DNA from: Cotesia glomerata
Taxonomy: Eukaryota > Arthropoda > Insecta > Hymenoptera > Braconidae
NCBI RefSeq assembly: GCF_020080835.1
Contig: NC_058162.1
Coordinates: 2,666,001 to 2,730,000, forward strand
Length of the DNA: 64,000 nucleotides
Reading direction: 5' to 3'
This document shows, piece after piece, positions 36,001-50,600 of the stretch; positions within the stretch are counted from its first letter, which is position 1, and every line of letters begins with the position of its first letter. Made by a program: the position numbers and the translations under genes. The notes beneath the pieces are model-generated. The model ran no database searches and had not been told where the DNA came from. It worked only from the letters and a program-made list of their open reading frames with translations.

Positions 36001-39000
36001 ATATTATTACACACTGAATGTATAATTATTGTTTTTAGTCGTCGACTACGGGACGCTTATTCATCCTCAGGCTGTTCTTACTATGAATTCAACAGAACTT
36101 TACAAGTAATATATTTATTTTTTTTTAATAAATAATTTATTCAATTTCTCTGATTTTTTTTATTTGACAAAATTTTCTTACTTCAAAAATTAATTCTAGA
36201 GTGAAATTTGTAAAAGTTAAAATTTTTATGTGTGAAGAAAATTTTTTACGATTATAAAAAAGGCACAAAAAAAAAGTCAGTTAATTTTTAATAAAGTTTT
36301 TAATAAAATTTTTAATAAAATTTTTAATAAAACTAAATAAAATTTTTAATAAATTTTAAATAAAATTTTTAATAAATTTTAAATAAAATTTTTAATAAAT
36401 TTTAAATAAAATTTTTAATAAATTTTAAATAAAATTTTTAATAAATTTTAAATAAAATTTTTAATAAATTTTAAATAAAATTTTTAATAAATTTTAAATA
36501 AAATTTTTAATAAAATTCTTACTAAAACTTTAAATAAAATTTTAAATAGAATTTTTAAAAAAATTTTAAATAAAATTTTTAATCAAATATCTAATAAAAT
36601 TTTGAATAAAACTTTAAATAAAAGAAATTACCAACAGAAATTACAAATTCATTATCACTTCAAATCTTGAAAAATAAAGCATATAAATTTTTTATGAATA
36701 AAGAGGTAAATTTTTGACAATTATTATGTTTGCAACCTCTTACTATTTGAATATTGTATAAATTATTGTTTCTCTGTATAAATTTGTATAAATTTATATT
36801 AACTTTGCATAATATCGTTTAGATTATGTACCTTTATGTATTACGTTATTTTTCTTTCTTTTTACTGAAAATTGAACATAGAGTTAATTCTTTTATGTTC
36901 TAAATATACATTATAATATTTATGTGATTGAATATATTTATAAATCTGTTACATATTTTGTACTTGCTATTAGGCTTAATTCCTTGGCATATAAATTAAA
37001 TAAATAATAATAATAAAACCTTAAATAAAATTTTTAATAAAACTTTAAATAAAATAAAAAAAAAATTTTTTAAATAAAAATTTTAAGTAAAATTTTCAAT
37101 AAAATTTTACATACAAATTTTAATAAAATTTTTAGATCACTCAGAAACTACAAGTGCGTCGGCGGATGCGGAGATCTTCAACCTTCCGCACTGAGCATAA
37201 AAAATTGTCAAGTTCGTGATTTTGCACGAATATTCAGTGGACACCTCAATGCAAATAAACATGCAGACCCCAGCAATACTTTCGCTATTATTATTCTAAA
37301 GACCCCATTCGATTTAGGCAACAAAATAAGTGTCATCAATGTACCGAGCAAGCCAATTAATTCTAACCGCTGTTATTTCTACGGTATAACCGCACTGTCA
37401 ATAATTAACAAAAATAATCGCCGAGAAAGAAATGGTAACTAAAAAACTAATCAAATTTATTTATTAGGTGTTGGAATTAATTCGTAGCGTTCTACGAATT
37501 AATTCAAACTCCTACACGGAAAAAAGTAAACTGTAATAAATAACAGTCGATTTATAATAAGTAATGATCAACTGCTAAAAATTACCATTTCAAACAGTAA
37601 AATCATGATATTACTATTCACTTTATAATATTTACCATTTAAACGTTACAATTTACTCTTTACATGGAAGAATAGTATATTACACACCTAGGGAAGTAAA
37701 GTAAGAAATGTCTCAGATCACATAAAATTGTTGGCCGAGGCGAAGCCGAGGTCAACAAACATGTGATCTGAGGCTTTCTTATTTACTTCCCGTGGAGTGT
37801 ATACTATTTTTTTGTCCATCGAAGGCGGAAAGCGGCAACTTAGTTTAGCGCAGCGGGACGAAAGTTGCCACTTTCCGCCCGGAGGGCAAAAATACTATTT
37901 CAAACAGTAATATTCGCTATGTAAATGTCTAAAATGTTAAAGTATAATTATTAAGAATTCAGACTTTGATATTTATCATTTCGTACCTAAAAAATGATCT
38001 TATGATATGTAAATAGTATAAAATGAAGTTAGTAAATTTCTAATACAAGCAACGTCAATATTTACAAAGTAAAATGGTAAATTTTAAACGCAACGCTAAA
38101 AATCAAACTGTAATTATTGACTTGCTTGGACTGGTAAAATGTATATTTTAAAAGTATAATTTTTACTGTTTCAAATGTTAAATTCTCCCAGAGTGAGAGC
38201 CCCTTCTCTTTCATCTGAGTTCCCCTTCTCCTCATAATATGGACTATATATTGAAATGGCAATTTTTACTGTTTGAAACTGTAATTTTTTAAGATGAAAG
38301 AGTCGTTATTTACTATAGTGACAGCTACTAATCACTTATTTTGGATATTAAATTATAAATTGTGGCTTTTATACTTTCTACATTAAGTTCTATAATATTT
38401 ATATTTTTGCCACCCCGATGTCCGCTTTACTGTTTGAAACTATAAAAATTAACCGGAATCCGGGTGAATATTACAGTTTACTTTTTTCCGTGTAATATAA
38501 AAATTAGTTTGTATAATTTTGCGAATAATATAATGAAAATTTACAGTTTCACCGGTATCTCCGTATAGAGCGATAACGGTGAATGGTTATGCACATTCGT
38601 ATAAGTGTGGTGGTATTAATTATACGCAAGTTGTTGAAGATACTAATTTGAGGGTAGAAAAAAGCGAAATTGTATTCAAGGTAATTTTTTATGTTAAAAA
38701 ATTTTAATAAAAATTTATTAATTATTTTTTTTTTTATAATTTTTAGTATAACTACCGAGCAAGTCCAGTGGTGTGTCACAATAATAAAACGAATAAATAT
38801 GAACTAGTTGGATTTTTGAGTTTGTATGGAGATATTAGAAAACCGTATGCTCAACAACGACGGGAAGTTTTTATTGGGACTACTTTTGGTCATAAAAGGA
38901 TTTATCAAATTTTGAATAAGTATTTAAGTCCTTTTCCTATTATTAAACCTGTTCATATTCAAAATTCTACTCATATTTCTAAACAAAATCACAATATGAA

Positions 39001-42000
39001 TTCTACTCATCATTCTAAACAAAATCATACTCAAAATTCTATTCATCATTCTAACCAAAATCATGATAAAAATTCTAATATTTCTAAACAAAATCATAAT
39101 AAAAATTCTACTCATATTTCTAACCAAGATCACAATATAAATTCTACTCATCATTCTAAACAAAATCATACTCAAAATTCTACTCATCATTCTAACCAAA
39201 ATCATGATAAAAATTCTAATATTTCTAAACAAAATCATAATAAAAATTCTACTCATATTTCCAACCAAGATCATACTAAAAATTCTACTCATAATTCTAA
39301 ACAAAATAATATTCAAAATTCTACTCATCATTCTAACCAAAATCATGATAAAAATTCTAATATTTCTAAACAAAATCATAATAAAAATTCTACTCATATT
39401 CCTAACCAAGATCACAATATAAATTCTACTCATCATTCTAAACAAAATCACAATATAAATTCTACTCATCATTCTAAACAAAATCATACTCAAAATTCTA
39501 CTCATCATTCTAACCAAAATCATGATAAAAATTCTAATATTTCTAAACAAAATCATAATAAAAATTCTACTCATATTTCTAACCAAGATCATACTAAAAA
39601 TTCTACTCATAATTCTAAACAAAATAATATTGAAAATTCTACTCATCATTCTAACCAAAATCATAAGAAAAATTCCACTCATCATTCTAACCAAAATCAT
39701 GATAAAAATTCTAATATTTCTAAACAAAATCATAATAAAAATTCTACTCATATTCCTAACCAAGATCACAATATAAATTCTACTCATCATTCTAAACAAA
39801 ATCACAATATAAATTCTACTCATCATTCTAAACAAAATCATACTCAAAATTCTACTCATCATTCTAACCAAAATCATGATAAAAATTCTAATATTTCTAA
39901 ACAAAATCATAATAAAAATTCTACTCATATTTCCAACCAAGATCATACTAAAAATTTTACTCATAATTCTAAACAAAATAATATTAAAAATTCTACTCAT
40001 CATACTAACCAAAATCATGATAAAAATTCTAATATTTCTAAACAAAATCATAATAAAAATTCTATTCATATTTCTAACCAAGATCATACTAAAAATTCTA
40101 CTCATAATTCTAAACAAAATAATATTCAAAATTCTACTCATCATTCTAACCAAAATCATGATAAAAATTCTAATATTTCTAAACAAAATCATAATAAAAA
40201 TTCTACTCATATTCCTAACCAAGATCACAATATAAATTCTACTCATCATTCTAAACAAAATCACAATATAAATTCTACTCATCATTCTAAACAAAATCAT
40301 ACTCAAAATTCTACTCATCATTCTAACCAAAATCATGATAAAAATTCTAATATTTCTAAACAAAATCATAATAAAAATTCTACTCATATTTCCAACCAAG
40401 ATCATACTAAAAATTCTACTCATAATTCTAAACAAAATAAAATTGAAAATTCTACTCATCATTCTAACCAAAATCATAAGAAAAATTCCACTCATCATTC
40501 TAACCAAAATCATGATGAAAATTCTAATATTTCTAAACAAAATCATAATAAAAATTCTACTCATATTTCTAACCAAGATCATACTAAAAATTCTACTCAT
40601 AATTCTAAACAAAATAATATTGAAAATTCTACTCATCATTCTAACCAAAATCATAAGAAAAATTCTACTCATCATTCTAACCAAAATCATGATAAAAATT
40701 CTAATATTTCTAAACAAAATCATAATAAAAATTCTACTCATATTTCTAACCAAGATCATACTAAAAATTCTACTCATAATTCTAAACAAAATAATATTGA
40801 AAATTCTACTCATCATTCTAACCAAAATCATAAGAAAAATTCTACTCATCATTCTAACCAAAATCATGATAAAAATTCTAATATTTCTAAACAAAATCAT
40901 AATAAAAATTCTACTCATATTTCTAACCAAGATCATACTAAAAATTCTACTCATAATTCTAAACAAAATAATATTGAAAATTCTACTCATTATTCTAACC
41001 AAAATCATAAGAAAAATTCCACTCATCATTCTAACCAAAATCATGATAAAAATTCTAATATTTCTAAACAAAATCATAATAAAAATTCTACTCATATTTC
41101 TAACCAAGATCATACTAAAAATTCTACTCATAATTCTAAACAAAATAATATTCAAAATTCTACTCATCATTCTAACCAAAATCATAAGAAAAATTCCACT
41201 CATCATTCTAACCAAAATCATGATAAAAATTCTAATATTTCTAAACAAAATCATAATAAAAATTCTACTCATATTTCTGAAGATAAGTGTACTACTGATA
41301 ACTCAACTCAAATTGATAAGACCATTGTTACTAACGTTGAAAAGTCTAAACAAAATAATACTCAAAATTCTGCTCATATTTCTAAACAAAAAAAGATTAA
41401 AAAATCAACTTATATTTCTAAACACAAGGCTCCTGATAACTCAACTCATATTGATAAAACCACAGTTTCTAAAGTTGAAACGGCTACTACTAAAACTAAT
41501 TAAATTTATATTCTAACTAATAATAATTTGTCTTTTTCTGTAAATTCATTTTAAAAATTTTTATACCAATGAAAATATTTTTTTTTTAATTAATTGGAAC
41601 TTTGCCGTAATTTTTTAAAGTATAATAATTTTCAAAATTTGATTTTATATATATAAAATTTATTTTATGTATATATTGTTTTATCCAAGCACAAAATGAA
41701 GCGTGTTAGCGTTATTTGTAATATAATGTAATTATGTATCACAGAAATTTTAATTATTTATTAAAAAAAAAAAAAAATATGTTTATTTATTTTTTACCTA
41801 AAAATAAATTTTATAGATTGAAAAATGAATAAATTTTATTTGTTTAAAAGTATGACATAATTTTTAAAAAAACCTTAATTTTATAAATAGTTTAATTAAG
41901 AACAAAGTTATATTTTGCAAAATATAATAATCTAAATTATTTATTTTTATTTTTCAAGAATAACATAAAAAAATTCCTTTAAATTTAAATCAATAAATAA

Positions 42001-45000
42001 AATAAAATTAATATTATATTTGATTATTAATGATGTGATATTTCGCTAAAATTACTTAAAAAAATTTTTTTTTAACTTGACCTCAATAAATTATTCTCAA
42101 AACACTTGTCAAAATAATTAACATTAATGGCGATAATAATTTAAATCATAAAAATTTTTTCTGTAAGTCGTCTTGACATACATCTGTTAAAAAATCTTAC
42201 TAATTAAAATAAAAATAATATTAACAGCATTAAAAATTACATATATTTTAATAATTAAAATTTAATCAATCGAAAATTCGATTAAAAAAATATGATACTA
42301 AAGTTAGCCGACGTTTTTAATTTTTTAATTTTTTTATTATAATTTAATGAGAAGAAAAAAATTGCACTTAAAGCTTTTTACAGAAAGAAAAATTTCTCGA
42401 TTGGAGAACAAAATTTTTGGTTCAAGAAAATTTTCGGGTGCCTGAAGGAAGACCAAAGTTGTGTTGGCTGAAGTAAAAATTTGTCTTTAAATTCTATTCT
42501 TGGTGGAAGTCATTTTTTCTTAATTCAAATTATCATATATACTTGATACAATAAATTTTTATATTTGATCAAGATTTTCAGATACTTTAGGGAAGCAGCG
42601 CCGTTTACTTCAGCTGAGAAAAAAATTTTCTCACCTTGAGAAAATTTTTCTCTTGAATATTTGATACCCATTTTTTATTATTTTAGCGTGCAATTCTACA
42701 TATTAAATGAAAAAAATGATGAAATATTATTTGATTTTCCCATTTGACATGTTAATCAATAAAAATATTAATGAAAATTTACTTCTATCTTTATATTTAA
42801 TTTTTTGGAGCAAGAGAGAAATTTTCTCAAGACAAGAAAATTTACTTCTATCAAGAACTAAATTTTTTGGAGCTCGAGGCTGAATTTTCTCAAAACAACA
42901 AGATTTTTTTAACTTAAATAAATTTTCTTGGATCAAGATCCGTATTTCTTAAAGCAAGAGAATTAATTTTGTTGGAATAAGTGAAATTTCTTTAAATTTT
43001 TTTTTGCCCAAGAAAATAATTAGGAAAATATTTTCTTGGCTCAAGTGAACCTTTTTTTCTGTGTAATTTTAAAAAATCGGCTACCTTAATTTTTATTAAA
43101 AGAGCCGCTTTCCAATCGTTAATATTATTTTAAAACCGATATTGAGTATAAAATGTCAAAACGCTCTAAGTGAACCTTGTAAGCGTTAAAAAACACTTGG
43201 ACAAACAAGAAAACATCAAATATTAGAAAGCTACCGAGTGATGAAGCATTATGATTCACAACAAAATACCAGCGACAAATTTTAACAGATATTAAGACTT
43301 TTAAGCCACCTCCTCAATCGCTGATAGTTAATCAGGATGGTAGCATAGCGCTAAAAGCGATTGCCCATTAGAAAATCTCATTAATATTTTGTTACCAATT
43401 AACCCTTCTAACCAGCTCTCTCTTACATTATATACAGCCTTAGAAATAGACGCAACTATATAAAATGTTACCGTAGTATAAAATATAAGCCAAGCCTTTT
43501 CATTTTTTAAAAATTTTTTTTCCCTTTCTCTTTGTGTAGGAGTAGAGTAGTATCTATATACTCAACACACTCGCTGAAGAAACGTCAATAACCTGAACGA
43601 AAGTGAAAACGCGTTATAAATAAGCGATGGTCCCGACCTCGGACTTAGTCGGTGCTTCTCTACCAGGATTTCATCAACCATCAAGAACTTTAAGGAGGTT
43701 CAAGCGAATCTAATGTAAAAAATAATTTCCAACTTTGAGCTTTGAAATTAAGTATACGTATAAATAAATACGTCATTTATTTAATCCCAAAATTTAAAAA
43801 AGATTCACCGTTTAGTTACTTAGATATTAAATTTTAAAAATCACATATTTTATCTCCTTATACACAGGCTCTTATGGCGGACAAACTTTTGTCGAGACTT
43901 TAATTATTTTTTTCAATATTAACCTCCCAACTTTAACGGATAAAAAACTATACACAAGAAACTTGGATTATCGCAAAATATAAAAACAATTTAATAATAA
44001 TACATTACCGATATAATTTTAGAAATATTTAAAGTCAAATTTTATGTTTGTAACTCGTTTATCGTCAGCCATTTATTCGAATAAAGATTTGACAACATCG
44101 CGTCAACAGCTGAGAAAAAACATAAGGATAGAAATATAGTTACAGAGAGAGAAATGTTTAACTCACACACTCATCCACGTCTCTGTTATGGGTATAATCA
44201 AGCGCGCTATTGCCAAATCTGTTTATTTATTCCGGCAAGTAATAAATACCAAAGTCATTTTATTACTTTACTTTATTAAATAAGTAAAAATCATCAATTA
44301 TTAAATTGTTTAAATTATTTTAAATTAATATAAAGAATTTTTACGAATATTGGGAAGACTACAATTAAAAAAAAATTTTAACTTTATTTTGACTCATTAG
44401 TTACGCTCGAACTTCCTTAAGCTCTTCCTCGTCGAGTTCTTGATTATTCTTCTATTCAATGAGTTGTTTGTTCTACTTACAATTTATATTAGAATTACAA
44501 CTCGGTATATAAAAATTAAAACTTTATGTGACAACTATTAAAAAAAAAAAAAAATATAAAACTATTTATTTCAGGCTAGTTAAATCGATTGATTTGAAAA
44601 TAAAATTTTTATATAAGAATTTTAAAGAAGGAATTAAATGTTTGTTATAAGTAAAGCGACTGCTCGATTGATCGCTACTATCAAATCGAGAAATACGTGG
44701 TTTGTTGGCCCGGCAAAACACTGTCGATTGCGTAAAGTCGAATATGGATCAGGAGAGCATAGACTCCGGCTGGTATACTACTCTTGATTCGAATGATAAT
44801 GATAATAGTTACGGTAATGATTATACAATTTTGTGGGCGGTTTGTTTGTTAGTGTATTTTTATTGGAAAAAAAAAAAATTTATTTTTTTACAGGGAGATA
44901 ATGAATGTTAAGGAGTATTATGTGTTTTTCTATTAATTATTTTAATTTTTATGCAACTTACTGATTAAGATTGTCCATCATTTTGTAATCGCCACCGGAT

Positions 45001-45519
45001 ATGTTGATTTTGGTTATTATTCCTGGTCTTAGGCGGTTCATTAGCTTGCAGAATATTATTCCATCCCTTAGAGCTTCTTCGTAAGGGACACCTGTGTAAT
45101 TATCATCATACATATCATTATCTATATTCTTAAGAGAATAAGCAAATTCTCTTCTTCATTCATCTAAAGATACATAATTAAGAAATGACCTTGTATCTTG
45201 TGAACTATTGACATTTTTAAAGATATAAGCTCATCCCAATGTTACACTCATCAAGACCTTTCATTTAAGTACCCACATCAATTTTTCACATATTTATATA
45301 TATTATATATATGAATATATGAAAAATATATAAAAATGCATGCGGATACTGAAATGAAAGCTCTCGATGAGTGTAACATCGAAATGAGCTTATATCTTTA
45401 AAAATGTCAATAATTAAGAAATGACCTTGTGTCCTGTGAACTATTGACATTTTTAAAGATATAAGCTCACTCTGACATTACATTCATCAAAACCTTTTAT
45501 TTGAGTACCCACATCAATT

Positions 45520-45595
<76 letters not shown>

Positions 45596-47337
45596 ATATG
45601 AAAAATATATAAAAATGCATGCGGATACTGAAATGAAAGCTCTCGATGAGTGTAACATCGAAATGAGCTTATATCTTTAAAAATGTCAATAATTAAGAAA
45701 TGACCTTGTGTCCTGTGAACTATTGACATTTTTAAAGATATAAGCTCACTCTGACATTACATTCATCAAAACCTTTTATTTGAGTACCCACATCAATTTT
45801 TCATATATATATAAAAATATATAATTATATATATATAATTTTTCATATATATATAAAAATGCATGTGGGTACTCAAATGAAAGCTCTCGATGAGTGTAAT
45901 ATCGGAATGAGCTCATATCTTTGAAAATATCAATAATTAAGAAATGACCTTGTATCTTGTCAATTATTGACATTTTTAAAGATATAAGCTCATCTCGACA
46001 TTACACTCCTCGAGATCTTTCATTTGAATACCCACATCAATTTTATTTATATTTTATATATATTATATATATGTATATATGAAAAATATATCAAAAATGC
46101 ATGTGGGTACTCAAATGAAAGCTCTTGATGAGTGTAACATCGGGATGAGCTTATATCCTTAAAATCGTCAATATTTAAGAAAGTACAGTGCAATTTAACA
46201 AAAGTCATTATTTTAATACAAAATTTTATTTATTTATAGTCCACGTCACGGCAGTCACGTAGTGACTGCAAGGTTCCTAGTTATTATTATTCTCAATAAA
46301 TAAAGTGTTATAAAAAAGAATAGGAATAAAATAAATTGACTGGCGATTCGACGACTGAAAAGAATGTCTCGATACACGAACGAACCAGGAACTCATAAAT
46401 CGCGCTTAATAATTTTTATTATTTTTTTTATCATAAAATACTTTACGCAGAAGAGAGCAAGTTACTGATAGATATAGATTGATCGAGTCTGACAAAGATA
46501 GGATAAATAAAATAGAAACGCGCCGGCGTCGATTATCGAACTCCGCCTCTATTATATATCTAGATTATTGACGGTAATTTTTTTTCACTATTTTATTTAT
46601 TATTTTTTATTTCTTCCATCTATAGCAGTACAGTCAATATCGGAGTCCATCAGCTCCTCAGCTGATATTTAAGCTCCTATACGTTCAATGATTCGACTTG
46701 GTATTGCTAACCCGGGTTTCCTGGGGTAGAATCCACGCAGAAGGTAAAAGTCCCTTGGGGTCGTTGGGAATGTCATTAAAAAAGGACGAAAAAATATCGA
46801 AGGAACTCGAGTACCAACACGCGTTCATGCAGTCCCATTATCCCAAGAGGGAGTCCAAGGGAGCATGGAATTTTTTTCATCACCGCAATTTAAAGAAATC
46901 ATACCAGTCGCGTCTTTTACTGCTTCTCAGAAAGCGAGACATTTTTTTAGATAAATTACGGGCAAAAGCTAAGCGGCAATTCGTCTGCAGAGAAGATAGA
47001 ACATCCCGGTGAGGTTTTTTAAAGTCACTGAGTTGGGTTTTGTCGTCACTCGACGCCATTCGAAAGACGCACCGCATCTCCAATGCCCAGGAGTACAGTT
47101 GTAAACTGGAGGTTCTTCTACATTTTTTTTCACCCTCTTTTTCATCACCGTCTTTGTTTATCTTTTTTTCCGATTCGATTCAATCTTTTGTTTGCTTTTT
47201 TTAAATAAATAAAACCGGCTGCCCGGTGAATATTCTATTCTGATGAACCAGGCGATTATACGCACATATAATCGTTGAGCTATGATTGATATGGATGAGA
47301 TATATATATATATATATATATATATAGCATATATATA

Positions 47338-47425
<88 letters not shown>

Positions 47426-47480
47426 AGGAATATATATATATATATATATTTGAGGAATATATATATATATATATATTTCT

Positions 47481-47549
<69 letters not shown>

Positions 47550-47582
47550 TATATATATATATATATATATGAGATATATATG

Positions 47583-47657
<75 letters not shown>

Positions 47658-50600
47658 TTATGAGGTAAAATTGACCTGAAAAATATGCGGATGCTATAAA
47701 TATAAAAGTTCATTGCATATTAAGGGAGCATGCATGACACTGAGTGGATATTTTGTTTTATATGTTAAACTAAATCAATGATGTCGCGTTGTGTCAGCGC
47801 AAGGAAGAAAATTAATGAAATTTTTATGGAAAAATTATACGGTAACTTTATGTTATATTATGAAAAATCAATAATATATAGAGGCTTTAAATATAGACGA
47901 AAATGAAATCACTAGTGAAAATAGAATAAATATATTCAAAATTTTACATGTAAAAAGTAATATTGATATGTTTAATAAAATAGATGAATAATTATAAATG
48001 TAACAGTGTATATATATATATATATATGATATTTTTTGTAAATATGTAAATATAAGAATATGAATAGCTAAAAGCTAATGTACTTAGGTACGTAAGTATG
48101 TAAATATTAAATTGTTAAAAAATTTTATTGTTACAAAAAAAATTTGTTAAATTTTTAGGAATTAATTTATAAAAATAAAATAGAAAAAAATTTTTTATAT
48201 AATTAGATAAAATTATGGATGAGTTTTGGCTATTTATAATTGTTAATTATTTACAAGTGAGGTCAATTATTTTAATTTTCATTTTTTTGAACGAAATTTC
48301 TATTTAATTTTATTGATATTTTTTTTGAAAAATACATAAAAAAATGAACAATTAAAAAAAAAGTTGATTATCACAAATTTTACAAATTTGGAAGATAATT
48401 CATAAATTTTTTAGAAAATTGTGATATTCAACTTTTTTTTTTTTTAATTATTCATTTTTTTATGTACTTTTCAAAAAAATATATATTAAAAAAAGATAAA
48501 ATAGAAATTTTATCCAAAAATAAGAGAGCCAAAATTATTTCCAACTTTTGAATGCAAAAAAGCTATCGAAACCTTTATTTTTTTTTTCATTACATTTTTT
48601 ATCATAAATTGCGCTGTAAAAACAAGCAGAATAAAAAAAAATTTTTAAATGTTAATTTTTCACCTAGATATGGCCAAAAATAGGGTGGACTTCACTTGTA
48701 AATAATTACCGAAGAAAATTAATGAAATGGTTATAGAAAAATTATAAATATGTAAATATTACATTGTTAAAAAATTTTATACTTTTACAAAAAAAAACTT
48801 AAATTTTTAGGAAATAATTTGTAAAAATAAAATAAAAAAAATTTTTTTATATAATTAGTTAAAATTAGGTATGAGTTTTGGATATTTATAATTTTTGTAT
48901 AATGCATTTTTTTTAAGTAAAATTTACAAATTTTCAATTGTCAAATTTATATTTTTTTCTTCTAAATTAAACTTTTTTTACTCGTAAATTTTCCTCATGC
49001 AAATTAAAATTTTTATTTTACATGAAAAATTTATATTTTTAAATTTTCTTAATATTATTTATTATTGTGTTTTATTTGCATAACTTTACAGTTTCATACA
49101 AGTTTCTTTTTTTTTACATTTTCTTAATAAAAAAATTACAAATTTTGTCTAAGTACTAAATTTACATTTTTCCTATTATAAAATTTTTATTTTCATTAAA
49201 AAATTTGTTTCAATGTAAAATTTCCAGTTATAAAAATCTAAATTTGACAATTATATCTTGAAAAGAAATAAAACTATAAATTAAACAGAATTTTTTCCAT
49301 GCAAAATTTTAATAATCTTTTAAATAAATTTTTAGCCAATCAATAAATTTGAAAAATTTATTTTACATTATTATATATATCTATAAGAATATATATTTAA
49401 ATTTATATGACTAGGAAGGATAGTAATCTGCCATCTGTTCGCAAAACTACTAGCCTGATCCTGCAAGGACGCTTCAGCACGTGGTTCCGAATTACAGGAG
49501 ATGTTGAATATTTAATAAATAAATTTCGGAGTATAGTAGGCAGACAATACTCGACGCAGGAGTGTAGAGGGAAGTGCAAGAGAGAAAGCTCAACTCAAAT
49601 AATGTTATCCTTCGGACGAATCTGCTTGCCTAATACAAAGCTGGTCGTAGTTCGGCGTTCCCAATTGACGAGTTATTGACAGCCGATCTAATGTAATCGA
49701 ATGGTATGTAATGTACAAACAAATATTTCTAAGAAGAGAAAATTTTGGTAATGTGAGGTTTGTTTGTACGGATTTTGCTACTCATGTTTGTTTACCAAGA
49801 TGTTGGGGGTTGCAACCAAATGACGCTCATACGACATCAGGAACTCATTTGCTTGCAGGAAGTCTATTTCCGGGTAGCACGCTCAGGTATCAGGACTTTA
49901 TTTATGCATGAGTGTGCTGATTGTTTATATATTAGGGTAGTTATCAATATTTCACCTCAGAAGGCTCATCATTTATTTTTTCTCTATTAGGATCTTATAG
50001 CAATCTTGAAGCTTTTTATAATCTTCAAATTTACTGAGTAAATTTCTTTGTGTTTTATTTATTAAATAAATAAAATAATTAAATGGTAATTTTAATAATT
50101 TTTTGCTAAAGTTATAAACTTAAAATAACAATAAAAAAATTAATTTATAAAATTTAAATTAATAAAAATAAATATTTATAAAAAAATTAATTTAAAATTA
50201 TTGAATATTATTTTTTAAAAAATTTTATAATTATTTTAATAAAAATAAGTGAATAATTTTTTACGGCAGAATTTTGAATTTTGTTAACGTTATAAACTTA
50301 AAAAAAAATCAAAAAAATTAATTTGTAAAATTTAAAATTAATAAAAATAAATATTTTATCTTTTTTTTATGAAAAAATTAATTAAAAATTATTGATTGTT
50401 ATTTTTTCAAAAATTTTATAATTATTTTAATAAAAATAAGTGAATAATATTTTACGGTAGAATTTTGTAGAAATTTAGTAAAAATAAAACGGTATCTTGG
50501 TAATTTCACTAGTTAAGAGCGAGAAGAGTAACTAGAGATGAATTATAAACAATTGATGTGATCCTGGTAGTGGCAAAGAGCTATGAAATGCCGTAAAAGG

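Noticed and set aside
38924..41272. 782-codon ORF on the minus strand across the repeat array
   Set aside because: It is the antisense of the 36-bp coding repeat, which happens to lack stops in this frame. The plus-strand frame is supported by four upstream exons and a protease-like domain.
40335..41516. 393-codon plus-strand ORF in another frame of the repeat array
   Set aside because: It reads as monotonous Ile/Leu/Lys repeats, with no start context or splice support; it is a shadow of the repeat.
44702..44911. 69-codon ORF near the Mp20 exon
   Set aside because: It starts in mid-frame, its hydrophobic end is followed by a Lys run and acceptor-like TTTTTACAG, and no joining exon was found.
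46698..47012. 104-codon ORF in a GC-richer island
   Set aside because: It overlaps an equally open minus-strand ORF and has no domain or splice evidence.
49407..49679. 90-codon ORF in a GC-richer island
   Set aside because: The longer open frame is expected from composition; no recognisable motif or exon structure.
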